From contig NZ_JAGEOK010000008.1 of NCBI RefSeq assembly GCF_017573545.1, positions 1-64,000 on the forward strand: a DNA stretch of 64,000 bases. Reading direction: 5' to 3'. A model generated the notes under the pieces. The model was not told the DNA's origin. It made no database searches and saw only the letters and a program-made list of their open reading frames with translations. Positions 8,271-15,892 of this stretch are shown here, piece by piece. Each line of letters opens with the position of its first letter. Within the stretch, counting starts at the first letter, position 1. This stretch comes from Actinomadura nitritigenes (GTDB lineage: Bacteria > Actinomycetota > Actinomycetes > Streptosporangiales > Streptosporangiaceae). The position numbers and the translations under genes are program-made.

Positions 8271-9476
8271 ATGAGCGACGACGGCGGGCTGTCGCCCGCG
8301 GGGCTGGACCGGATGCGCCGGGTGATGACCGGCTTCGTCGACCGCGGTGAGTTGCCCGGGTTCGTCGCGCTCGTCCAGCGGCGCGGGCGCACGCACGTGA
8401 TCGAGGCGGGCGCCCTCGAAGCCGGCGGCGACGCCCCCATGCGGCGCGACACCCTCTTCCGGATCGCCTCGCTGACCAAGGCGGTCACCGCGGCCGCCGC
8501 GATGATCCTCGTCGAGGAGTGCCGGCTCCGCCTGGACGACCCGCTGCACGACCTGCTCCCCGAGCTCGCCGACCGGCGCGTCCTGCGCCGCCTCGACGGC
8601 CCGCTCGACGACACCGTCCCCGCCGAGCGGCCGATCACCCTGCGCGACGCGCTCACCTTCACGCTCGGCTACGGCGTCACGTTCACCCCGGAAGGCCCGC
8701 CCCCGATCATGCGGGCGATGCTCGACACCGGCGTCGACAACGGCCCGGACGGCCCGCCCTGCGGCCCCGACGAGTGGCTGAAGCGGCTCGGCGCGCTGCC
8801 GCTGGCGCACCAGCCGGGCGCCGGCTGGCTCTACAACACCGGCGCCGACGTGGCCGGCGTGCTGATCGCCCGCGCGACCGGGCGCCCGTTCGAGGAGTTC
8901 CTCCGCGAACGGATCTTCGAGCCGCTCGGGATGCGCGACACCGGCTTCACCGTGCCCGCCGGGCGGACGGGGCGGCTCGCCGCGTCCTACACCTCCGACC
9001 CCGCCACCGGCGCGCTCGTCCGCCGCGCCGACCCGCGCGACGGCGCCTACGACCGCCCGCCGGTCTTCCCCGCCGGCAGCGGCGGCCCCGGCCTCCTGTC
9101 CACCGTCGACGACCACTGCGCGTTCCTGCGGATGCTCCTGGACGGCGGCCGGTGTCCGGGCGGGCGGCTGCTGTCCCGCCCGTCCGTCGAGCTGATGACG
9201 ACCGACCGGCTGACGCCGGAGCAGAAGGCGGGCAGCGGGGTGTTCCTCGGCTCGGGCGGCTGGGGCTTCGGCCTCGCCGTCGACGGCCGCCGCGAGGACC
9301 TGTTCGTCCGCCCCGGCCGGTTCGGCTGGACGGGCGGCCTCGGCACGTCCGCCTACGCCGACCCCGGCGAGGACATGATCGGCATCGTCTTCACCCAGCG
9401 CGCCATGACCTCCCCGGAGCCGCCGCGCCACTTCCAGGACTTCTGGACCACCGCCTACGCCGCCATCGACGACTAG
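8271..9476 (+). CDS. Serine hydrolase of the beta-lactamase/EstB family
   Basis: This is a 401-residue protein of the class C beta-lactamase-like hydrolases. The nucleophile motif SxxK is ASLTKAVTAAA (Ser near residue 66), the tyrosine motif is GWLYNTGADVAGVLI, and the third motif region is WTGGLGTSAYADPGEDMIGIVFTQ. There is no signal peptide, so it is probably cytoplasmic and acts as an esterase or amidase, not as an antibiotic lactamase. ATG 8271 follows AGGAG. The gene ends 64 bp before the convergent P450 remnant. Confidence 0.85.
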   Translation: MSDDGGLSPAGLDRMRRVMTGFVDRGELPGFVALVQRRGRTHVIEAGALEAGGDAPMRRDTLFRIASLTKAVTAAAAMILVEECRLRLDDPLHDLLPELADRRVLRRLDGPLDDTVPAERPITLRDALTFTLGYGVTFTPEGPPPIMRAMLDTGVDNGPDGPPCGPDEWLKRLGALPLAHQPGAGWLYNTGADVAGVLIARATGRPFEEFLRERIFEPLGMRDTGFTVPAGRTGRLAASYTSDPATGALVRRADPRDGAYDRPPVFPAGSGGPGLLSTVDDHCAFLRMLLDGGRCPGGRLLSRPSVELMTTDRLTPEQKAGSGVFLGSGGWGFGLAVDGRREDLFVRPGRFGWTGGLGTSAYADPGEDMIGIVFTQRAMTSPEPPRHFQDFWTTAYAAIDD

Positions 9477-9540
9477 GACGACAACGACAGGTCGTAGCCC
9501 TTGCCCGGCTTGCGACGAACGAGCCGGACCCGCTCACACG

Positions 9541-10768
9541 TCAGCCATCACCGGAGACGCGGCCATCACCACCTGTCGCCGTCCTAGGGATGAGCCTGAG
9601 CATCGTGCGCTCACGGGGCCGCAGTGTCAGGCCGAGCTGCGGTCGAGCCGATGGCGCCCCCAGCACGGTGACGTGCAGCGTACTGAGCACGGCAGCGATG
9701 ATGAGCTGGACCTCTGCCAGGAAGAACGGCTTGCCGACACACGCGTGCGGTCCTCCGCCGAAGGTCAGGTAGGAGAAGGCCGGCTGCTGCGCGCCCGGGT
9801 CGTGGCGGGACGGGGCGAACTCCTCAGGCCGGTCCCAGAGTTCGGGCAGCCGGTTGGTCAGGTAGGGGCTCATCACGATCAGACCGCCGGCCTTGACCGG
9901 CGCCCCGCCGATCACGTCGTCGTCGACCACCTTGCGCGGGAGCATCCAGCCCGGGGGATAGAGGCGCAGCACCGTCCATAGGAAGGTCATCGCGATGGTG
10001 GTCGTCTCGGTGCCGGCGACGAAGAGGGACACCATGCCGTCCCGTAGCTCCTGGCGGGTGAATCCGCGCCCGTCGGAGGTCCGGGCCTCCAGCAGCCGCG
10101 AGACGATGTCGCGCCCGTCCGGGCCCCGGCGCCGGGCCCGATCGACGATGGGGAACACCATCTCGTCGATACCGGCCACGGAACGCCGGAAGCGGCGGTC
10201 GCCGGCGAAGGGCACCGCGTTGGGGACGAAAGGGAACATCAGCCGCGGCCGCATCGAGGCCGAGGTGGTTCGGAGCGCGGCGCCGAGCCGGTCGGCCTGC
10301 TCATCGGTGATCTTGTTACCGATCAGGACCCGGGTGATCGCGCGGTAGACGATACGGGCCATCTCCTCGCCGGCGTCCAGTGCTCTGCCGTCGCGGCCGC
10401 GTGCCGCCATCTCCGCCACGGCGGTCGAGATGGTCGCGGCCATCTCGTCGGCGAAGTCGCGGATGCTGGGGCCCGACACCAGCCGCGCGAACACCTCGCG
10501 CTTGGTCCACCACAGCTCGTCGGCACCGGACGGATCTCCGATGAGCCGGCTGAGCGGGCGCCACAGCCATCCCTCGCGCACGTAGTTGCCCTTGTTGCGG
10601 ATCAGGATCGTCGGGCCGAGTGACCAGCAAGGGGCGGACGCCGCCCAGGTTGATCCGCACCACCTCCCCTCCCGACTCGGCGCCGATGCGCTCGACCGCG
10701 GCCAGCGGGTCGCGCAGGAAGACGGGAGCGATCGTGCGCAACGGGATGGTCCTGATGGTCTGGGTCAC
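9541..10768 (-). pseudogene. Cytochrome P450, frameshifted and internally deleted
   Basis: The protein is recognisable from a GTG at 10768 (GGAGG eight bases upstream; VTQTIRTIPLRTIAPVFLRDP), through the I-helix LFVAGTETTT, to the heme loop FGGGPHACVGKP. Two lesions are visible. Near 10600-10625 the reading frame changes: the first frame gives LLVTRPDD and the second resumes as TILIRNKGNYVREGW, so a few codons plus one or two bases are lost at the normal NHPDDV-type position. The AGTETTTIAMTFLW segment then runs directly into TVLRLYPPGW, although about 45 residues (helices J, J' and the Glu of ExxR) should lie between. A P450 without ExxR is not expected to fold or bind heme. A sequencing error could explain the frameshift but not the deletion. 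Confidence 0.8.
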
Positions 10769-10938
10769 CGAGGCATCCTCCGGTTGTGGGACCGTTCCAT
10801 GGGGCGTTTCACCGACGATGATCACAGTGCCGGGAAACGTGAAGAAGGTCCGAAGCCGTGAGATCTCGCTTCCGTCGGGCCGGCGCGCGGTCCTCGTTCC
10901 GGGCCCGCCTCGCCGACGCTTGCGCAAGGAGTCGGCGC

Positions 10939-10959
10939 TGACCGTGCTCACCACGGTCA
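10939..10959 (-). terminator. Hairpin downstream of yeiH-like gene
   Basis: TGACCGTG and CACGGTCA form an 8-bp perfect stem around a 5-base loop, starting 19 bases after the stop of the yeiH-like gene on the minus strand. No clear T-run follows, so it could equally be an operator in front of the P450 remnant. Confidence 0.45.
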
Positions 10960-10977
10960 TGCGGTGACGGCCCGCGG

Positions 10978-11994
10978 TCAGCGGGGGATCAGGGTGAGCG
11001 CGGTCAGCGCGACCGTGCCGACGAGCAGGGTCGACAGGGCGCCGAGGACGAGCCCGCGCCGGCCCGTCCGCACCAGCTCCTTGACGCGCACCGCCGACCC
11101 CAGGCCGAACATCGCGGCGGCCAGCAGCACGGTCGAGACGTCCTTGGCGCCCGCCAGCACCGGGCCCGGGACCATGCCGGTGCTGCGCAGCGCCAGCATC
11201 ACCAGGAACCCGACGACGAACAGCGGCACGATCGGCGGGCGCCTCCCGTCCGCGTGGACGCCGGCGCGCCGCTCGACCACGCCCATCCCCGCGACCATCG
11301 GCGCGAGCAGCACGACCCGGGTCAGCTTCACGATCACCGCCGTCCCGACCGCGGCCGCACCGGCCGGGGACGCGGCCGCCACGACCTGCGCGACCTCGTG
11401 GACGCTCAGCCCCGCCCACATGCCGAGCGACTCCCGGCTCAGCCCGAACACGTGCGTCCCGAGGAACGGGACGACCGCGATCGCCGCGCTGCCGTAGATC
11501 GTCACGAGCGTCACGCCCGTCGCGACGTCCTCCTTCCGGCTGCGCGCGACGCTGTCCATCGCCACGATCGCCGACGCCCCGCAGATCGAGAACCCCGTCG
11601 CCACCATCAGCGCCAGCCCCTTCGGCACCCCGACCAGCCGGCCGAGCGCCAGCGTCCCCGCGAACCCCGCCAGGACCGTGACCAGCACCACCGCCAGCAT
11701 GCCCGGCCCGAGCCGCAGCACCTCGGCCACGCTGAGCTGGAGGCCGAGCAGCACCACACCGATCCGCAGGAACTTGCGCGTCGCCCACTGCAGTCCGTAC
11801 GCGGTGGCCTCGGGCAGCGCGCCTCCGACCAGCACGCCGAGCAGCACCGCCACCGTCAGCGCGCTCAGCGCCGGCACCCACCCGTTGATCACCATCGCCG
11901 CGGCCGCGCCCGCCGCCGCCACCGCGACCCCAGGGCCCGTCCGCCTCGTCCACGACCGGACCCGCTCCGCCCGCACCGCCTCCACTGTGCTCAT
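10978..11994 (-). CDS. YeiH/UPF0324 family membrane protein (putative sulfate exporter)
   Basis: This is a polytopic inner-membrane protein of 338 residues with about ten hydrophobic segments. The family is recognised by FLRIGVVLLGLQLS near residue 75, VATGFSICGASAIVAM near 135 and LSVHEVAQVVAA near 200, which are the most conserved stretches of the YeiH family. In enterobacteria and other groups these genes sit next to a LysR regulator and are linked to sulfur metabolism, but the transported substrate remains poorly defined. A LysR gene is divergently transcribed here too, 71 bases away, and is its likely controller. Confidence 0.88.
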   Translation of the reverse strand: MSTVEAVRAERVRSWTRRTGPGVAVAAAGAAAAMVINGWVPALSALTVAVLLGVLVGGALPEATAYGLQWATRKFLRIGVVLLGLQLSVAEVLRLGPGMLAVVLVTVLAGFAGTLALGRLVGVPKGLALMVATGFSICGASAIVAMDSVARSRKEDVATGVTLVTIYGSAAIAVVPFLGTHVFGLSRESLGMWAGLSVHEVAQVVAAASPAGAAAVGTAVIVKLTRVVLLAPMVAGMGVVERRAGVHADGRRPPIVPLFVVGFLVMLALRSTGMVPGPVLAGAKDVSTVLLAAAMFGLGSAVRVKELVRTGRRGLVLGALSTLLVGTVALTALTLIPR

Positions 11995-12065
11995 GGGTCC
12001 GACCCTCGGGGACCCGGGACCGCGCCGGAAGCGGCCGATCCGACCTCACGTCATAACCTGGGGGC
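11995..12065. promoter_or_regulatory. Divergent yeiH/lysR control region with a leaderless -10 box
   Basis: The 71-bp gap contains an inverted repeat GGGTCC-N9-GGACCC (11995-12000 and 12010-12015), a candidate LysR-binding site next to the yeiH start. TAACCT at 12054-12059 stands six bases before the lysR ATG, the spacing of a -10 box for a leaderless transcript. Confidence 0.45.
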
Positions 12066-12974
12066 ATGGCACAACCCCCGGACGTGGAATCGCTCCAGCT
12101 GCTCGTGCACGTCGCCGACCAGGGCAGCCTCACCGCCGCGGCCGCCGAGCTCGGCATCAGCCAGCCCTCGGCCAGCAAGCGGCTGTCCCGGCTGGAGCGC
12201 CGGCTCGGGCTGCGCCTCCTCGACCGCACCCGACGCGGCTCCGCCCTCACCGCCGACGGCGCCCTCGTCACCGGATGGGCCCGCCGCGTCCTCGACGACC
12301 TCACCGCCCTCACCGACGGCGCCGCCGCCCTGCACCGCGCCCGCACCGCGCAGCTGACCGTCGCGGCCAGCCTCACCGTCGCCGAGTACCTGCTGCCCGC
12401 GTGGATCGGCGACCTCCGCCGCGCCGACCCCGGCCTGCACGTCGGCCTCCAGGTCACCAACTCCTCGCGGGTCTGCGAACTCGCCCGGCACGGTGAGATC
12501 GACCTCGGCTTCATCGAGTCGCCCGGCCGCCCGTCCGGGCTCCGCTCCCGCGCCGTCGCGGGGGACCGGCTCGTCCTCGTCGCGCCGCCCGGCCACCGCT
12601 GGACGCGGCGCCGCCGCCCCGTCGACCCGGCGGAGGTCGCCGGCACCCCGCTGATCACCCGGGAGGCGGGCTCCGGCACCCGGGAGGCCGCCGCGCAGGC
12701 GTTCGCCGCGCACGGCCTGCGGCCCGTCCCGCCGCTGCTGGAGTTCGGGTCGAGCACCGCCGTGCGCAACGCGGTCGTCGCCGGCGCCGGTCCCGCGCTG
12801 ATCAGCGAGCTCGTGGTCGCCGCCGATCTCGCCGCCGGCACCCTCACCGCGGTCGAGATCGCCGGGATGACGGTGGAACGGTCCCTGCGCGCCGTCTGGC
12901 GGACCGGCGCCGACCCCACCGGCCCCGCCGCCGCGCTCCTCGCCCGCGCCCGCCGCCCCGCCGCGAAGGCGTAG
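12066..12974 (+). CDS. LysR-family transcriptional regulator
   Basis: The N-terminal winged helix-turn-helix (residues about 4-62: LQLLVHVADQGSLTAAAAELGISQPSASKRLSRLERRLGLRLLDR) is typical. The substrate-binding domain follows, with LTVAASLTVAEYLLPAWIGDL opening the periplasmic-binding-like fold and EVAGTPLITREAGSGTREA near residue 200. At 302 residues it is full length. It is divergent from the yeiH-like gene and resembles the CysB/YeiE-type activators paired with YeiH elsewhere. The transcript is probably leaderless. Confidence 0.9.
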   Translation: MAQPPDVESLQLLVHVADQGSLTAAAAELGISQPSASKRLSRLERRLGLRLLDRTRRGSALTADGALVTGWARRVLDDLTALTDGAAALHRARTAQLTVAASLTVAEYLLPAWIGDLRRADPGLHVGLQVTNSSRVCELARHGEIDLGFIESPGRPSGLRSRAVAGDRLVLVAPPGHRWTRRRRPVDPAEVAGTPLITREAGSGTREAAAQAFAAHGLRPVPPLLEFGSSTAVRNAVVAGAGPALISELVVAADLAAGTLTAVEIAGMTVERSLRAVWRTGADPTGPAAALLARARRPAAKA

Positions 12975-12984
12975 CCTGCGGGGC

Positions 12985-13329
12985 GTGGTCGCCTACGACG
13001 TGTTCCTCGCCGACTGTCCCGCCCGCACCACCCTCGCGCTGATCTCCGACACGTGGTCCGTGGTCGTGATCATCGCCCTCGGCCGCGGCCCCGCCCGGTA
13101 CGGCGAGCTCCGCGGGAAGATCGGCGGGATCAGCAACAAGATGCTCACCCAGACGCTGCGCCGCCTCACCGACAACGGCCTCGTCGAGCGCCGCGAGCTG
13201 CGCACCGCCCCGCCCGGCACCGAGTACCGCCTCACCGACCTCGGACGCAGCCTGCTCGTCCCCGTCTGCGCCCTGTCCCGCTGGGCGGAGGAGAACACCG
13301 ACGCGCTGCTCGCCGCCCGCCCGGCTTAG
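12985..13329 (+). CDS. HxlR-family winged-helix regulator
   Basis: This is a 114-residue MarR-like DNA-binding protein. HxlR features are an N-terminal Cys (ADCPARTTLALISDTWSVVVI), the recognition segment GGISNKMLTQTLRRLTDNGLVERR and the beta-wing PGTEYRLTDLGRSL. Several relatives sense thiol-reactive or electrophilic compounds through this Cys. The start is a GTG with TAGCCT seven bases before it, so the message is probably leaderless. The next gene, a NAD(P)-binding oxidoreductase on the same strand, is the likely target. Confidence 0.88.
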   Translation: MVAYDVFLADCPARTTLALISDTWSVVVIIALGRGPARYGELRGKIGGISNKMLTQTLRRLTDNGLVERRELRTAPPGTEYRLTDLGRSLLVPVCALSRWAEENTDALLAARPA

Positions 13330-13397
13330 GGAACCACCAGGTTCCCCACGGCCTCCTACATTCCTTCGCAGACCCCGAAAGGACCTTGGGAGGCATC

Positions 13398-14054
13398 ATG
13401 AAGATCGGTGTGCTCGGCGCGGGAATGATGACCGAGTCCCTCGCCGCGGGCTGGGTCCGCGCCGGACACGACGTGCTGATCGGCGGCCGCACCCCCGAGA
13501 AGGCCGCCGCCCTCGCCGCACGCATCGGCGCCCGCGCGGGCACCCTCCGCGAGGCCGCCGAGTTCGGCGACGCCGTCCTCGTCGCCGTCCGCCGCGAGGG
13601 ACTCGAGGAGACCATCGCCGCCGCCGGCGGCGCCCTCGCCGGCAAGCCGGTGATCGACTGCGGCAATGCCGTCGACGTCACCGACTTCTCGCAGGTCACC
13701 TACCAGGACGGCACGTCCATGGCCGAGGAGATCGCCCGCCTCGCGCCCGGCGCCCACGTCGTCAAGGCGTTCAACCAGGCGCAGGCGTCCGTGTGGGCGA
13801 TGGACCCGCCCGCCTTCGACGGACGCCCCCTCGCCGTCCCGTACGCGGGCGCCGAAGAGGGCAAGGCCGCCGCCCGCACCCTGATCACCGACCTCGGCGC
13901 CGAGCCCCTGGACGCGGGCGACCTCCGCCAGGCCCGCAACCTGGAGGCGATGGCCATCGTGATCATCCGGCTGCTGTTCTCCGGCTACGACCCGCACTCC
14001 GTCTTCGCCTTCGTCAGCCCCGGCCGCACCACCGAGGCGTTCACCTCGCGCTGA
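13398..14054 (+). CDS. NADPH-dependent F420 reductase-like NAD(P)-binding protein
   Basis: This is a 218-residue Rossmann protein. MKIGVLGAGMMTESLAAGWVRAGHDVLIGGRTPEKAAAL gives the glycine-rich dinucleotide motif with an Arg that favours NADP. The central part AGKPVIDCGNAVDVTDF and VVKAFNQAQASVWAM matches the F420-dependent NADP reductase/pyrroline-5-carboxylate-reductase-like group. Whether it truly uses F420 cannot be read from sequence. ATG 13398 follows GGGAGG. It lies 68 bp after the HxlR gene and is probably controlled by it; such HxlR-reductase pairs are common in actinomycetes. Confidence 0.82.
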   Translation: MKIGVLGAGMMTESLAAGWVRAGHDVLIGGRTPEKAAALAARIGARAGTLREAAEFGDAVLVAVRREGLEETIAAAGGALAGKPVIDCGNAVDVTDFSQVTYQDGTSMAEEIARLAPGAHVVKAFNQAQASVWAMDPPAFDGRPLAVPYAGAEEGKAAARTLITDLGAEPLDAGDLRQARNLEAMAIVIIRLLFSGYDPHSVFAFVSPGRTTEAFTSR

Positions 14055-14055
14055 G

Positions 14056-14071
14056 CGGACGGCGCCGTCCG
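14056..14071. terminator. 16-bp palindrome between convergent genes
   Basis: CGGACGGCGCCGTCCG is perfectly self-complementary and begins two bases after the stop of the upstream gene, eight bases before the stop of the convergent one. It probably acts as a bidirectional terminator. Confidence 0.5.
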
Positions 14072-14078
14072 GCGCGGC

Positions 14079-14744
14079 TCAGCCGAGGATGAGCGGAACC
14101 CGCGCGGCCAGACCGCCCAGCGCGGCCCGCTCCGCCCCGGTCGCCGCCCGCCGCCCCGTACCGACCAGGAGCGCGTCCGTGTCGGAGAACGAACCGGGGA
14201 ACGCCGCCCCGGCGATCCCCTCGAGCAACGCCCTGGCCGCCGCGAGCGCCTCCGCCGAAGGCCCCGCAACGGGCGGCAGATGCGCGACCAGGTCGAGGTG
14301 ATGCAGGGTCCATTCGAGGACGTACGCGGACAGGAAGTCCCCGACCGTCAGCACCTTCTCCTGCGTGCTCACCCGCGCCGCGCGGTCGGCGAGCCCCGCG
14401 GCGCGCCCCGCCGCCGACCCGACGTCGTCGAGATGGAACTTCAGCCACCGCGGCTCGCCGTACGCGGCGGCGAGCCGCGGGATCAGCGCGTCGAGCGGGT
14501 CGTCACCGGTCGGAGGCTCGTCGCCGACGTCCCAGTAGGACACCGCGTCCGCGGTCGGCTCCGTCACGGCGGGCGTGACCAGGGTGATCAGGACGTCCTG
14601 GGCGTCGATGACCAGATGGCACGCGAGGTCCCGCACAAGCCACCCGGCGCAGCCCGACGGCCGCTCGAAGTCCTCGTCGGAAAGTCCCGCGACCGCCGCG
14701 AGCAGCGCCGTCCACGACCGTTCGAAGAGATCCACCCGCCGCAC
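14079..14744 (-). CDS. Mycothiol-dependent maleylpyruvate isomerase-like (DinB superfamily) protein
   Basis: This is a 221-residue four-helix-bundle protein. The opening RVDLFERSWTALLAAVAGLSDEDFERPSGCAGWLVRDLACHLV and the later YVLEWTLHHLDLVAHL carry the spaced histidines that bind metal in this superfamily. Relatives use mycothiol as cofactor, which fits an actinomycete, but the substrate is unknown. The gene lies just before the inverted-repeat unit and transcribes away from it. Confidence 0.78.
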   Translation of the reverse strand: MRRVDLFERSWTALLAAVAGLSDEDFERPSGCAGWLVRDLACHLVIDAQDVLITLVTPAVTEPTADAVSYWDVGDEPPTGDDPLDALIPRLAAAYGEPRWLKFHLDDVGSAAGRAAGLADRAARVSTQEKVLTVGDFLSAYVLEWTLHHLDLVAHLPPVAGPSAEALAAARALLEGIAGAAFPGSFSDTDALLVGTGRRAATGAERAALGGLAARVPLILG

Positions 14745-14830
14745 GCTAACTCATCGGAAGCGTCTTGGGACGCTCTACCCGAAGGGCATCCGAGGGCCCT
14801 ATTCAGGGCCGCATGAGGTCTTAGCGGGGC

Positions 14831-14887
14831 GTTCTAGCGATACGGGAAAGTTCTAGTGGTACGGGGAAGTTCTAGTGATACGGGGGA
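14831..14887. repeat. Three tandem 19-bp repeats
   Basis: The unit GTTCTAGYGRTACGGGRAA occurs three times head to tail (14831, 14850, 14869) with one to three differences; the last unit runs into the left 192-bp repeat. The right repeat has a single related GTTCTAGCGA in mirror position, so the array looks like an expansion of the terminal motif on one side only. Confidence 0.75.
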
Positions 14888-15078
14888 TGGGTGTTCGGGT
14901 GGTGGGGTGGCGCTGGCGTACGGGGCCGCCCCTCCAAAGTCAAGGGCGCCTTCGGCGTCGCTTCGCGATGGACTTCGTCCACCCTTGACTTTGGAGCCTC
15001 TGCGGCCCCTGAGGCAGCGTTAGGGGCAGGCTCCGCCTGCCCCGCCCCGGGTCGCGCCACCCCACCACCCCCTTCCGT
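14887..15078 (+). repeat. 192-bp inverted repeat, left copy
   Basis: This is the left copy of the repeat pair; it matches the reverse complement of 17293-17484 at 191 of 192 positions. It is itself highly self-complementary: outer arms GGGTGGTGGGGTGGCGC (14897-14913) and its complement (15054-15070); a second stem GGGGCCGC (14922-14929) with GCGGCCCC (15002-15009); a 65-nt cloverleaf at 14932-14996; and a hairpin GGGGCAGGC-TCC-GCCTGCCCC (15023-15043). The open frames through it are the same non-coding translation in both copies. It ends 14 bases beyond the phzF-like stop codon. Confidence 0.9.
14932..14996. other. Perfect four-arm DNA/RNA cloverleaf inside the repeat
   Basis: Reading left to right there are five contiguous blocks with no unpaired base except the TTC loops: CTCCAAAGTCAAGGG, then CGCC-TTC-GGCG, TCGC-TTC-GCGA and TGGAC-TTC-GTCCA, then CCCTTGACTTTGGAG. 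The first and last blocks form a 15-bp closing stem around three hairpins. The right copy differs by one base (17379), which breaks one pair of the closing stem. It is not a tRNA: there is no T-loop or anticodon-loop sequence and the loops are only three bases long. Confidence 0.8.
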
Positions 15079-15091
15079 GACCGAGCAGGCT

Positions 15092-15811
15092 CTATGCCAT
15101 TGCGTAAAGCTCGTCGAGTGCGGCGCGGACATCACTCCCAGGCGATTCGACCGCACAACGCCCGCCCAATTCCACGCGGACATCATCCACGGGCCGCGTG
15201 CGGATGACGGCACGGTGGCGGCCGTGCAGAACTTCCAGGCCACGATCGAGTTTCTGGGTCAGCAGCATGGAGGCGCTGCCGCACGCCTCGTCCTCGCCCT
15301 TCCCGATACGAGGCGCCCACAGCCGCGCCCGCACCCGCCCGGCCTTCTGGTCCTCCCAGGCCCACACCTGCGTGAAGTCCTCGCCGTCGGGCAGGCCGGT
15401 GAGCGCGTCGATCTCGGCGGCGCTGCTCATCTGGTAGTGCCGCCACGGCTTCGACCACCGCGCCGGCGCCGTGAGCCACACCGTCCCGTCGGCGTCCCTG
15501 CGGCACGGCACCGGCCCGGCCTCAGGGATCAGCTCCTCCGGCGCCCGCCCGATCCTGTGCAGAGCCTCCACAGTGGCCAGAAGAGGGTGCCCGCCGAACC
15601 GGATCGACTGCCCGTAGTTGCTGTGAATGCTGACCCGCCCCGCCGCCGCATCCACGACGAACACGGTGGCAGGGACACCCAGCCGCGTCGCCAACTCCTG
15701 GCGCTCCCCGGCAGTGACCGAGCTTGCCTCCGGCTCCACCACGACCAACGCAGGATTGCCATGCTCACCTGCGGCGTTAACGAACGCCCGCACGAGCCAA
15801 CACTTGATCAT
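15092..15811 (-). CDS. PhzF-family protein lacking the catalytic glutamate
   Basis: This has the fold of PhzF/diaminopimelate-epimerase-like isomerases: MIKCWLVRAFVNAAGEHGNPALVVV, then IRFGGHPLLATVEAL (the GGHP turn) and DEACGSASMLL (the second-half GSA loop). In active PhzF proteins the strand after the first helix reads SESTF, with the catalytic Glu; here it reads GVPATVFVVD, with Ala in that position, so isomerase activity is doubtful. I chose ATG 15811 because the upstream codons are poorly conserved; this gives 239 residues, shorter than the usual 260-290. It lies inside the repeat-bounded unit, downstream of the HNH gene, 81 bp apart and in the same direction. Confidence 0.75.
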   Translation of the reverse strand: MIKCWLVRAFVNAAGEHGNPALVVVEPEASSVTAGERQELATRLGVPATVFVVDAAAGRVSIHSNYGQSIRFGGHPLLATVEALHRIGRAPEELIPEAGPVPCRRDADGTVWLTAPARWSKPWRHYQMSSAAEIDALTGLPDGEDFTQVWAWEDQKAGRVRARLWAPRIGKGEDEACGSASMLLTQKLDRGLEVLHGRHRAVIRTRPVDDVRVELGGRCAVESPGSDVRAALDELYAMA

Positions 15812-15892
15812 GCCGCCGACGCTACCCGCCCGGCACCCAAACCCCACCAGAGGGCGACAGCGACGCTGCCTGTGTGGCATCGGACGTGATCG

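Noticed and set aside
14932..14996. Cloverleaf considered as a tRNA
   Set aside because: The arms have 3-base loops, there is no T-arm consensus or anticodon loop, and the closing stem is 15 bp.
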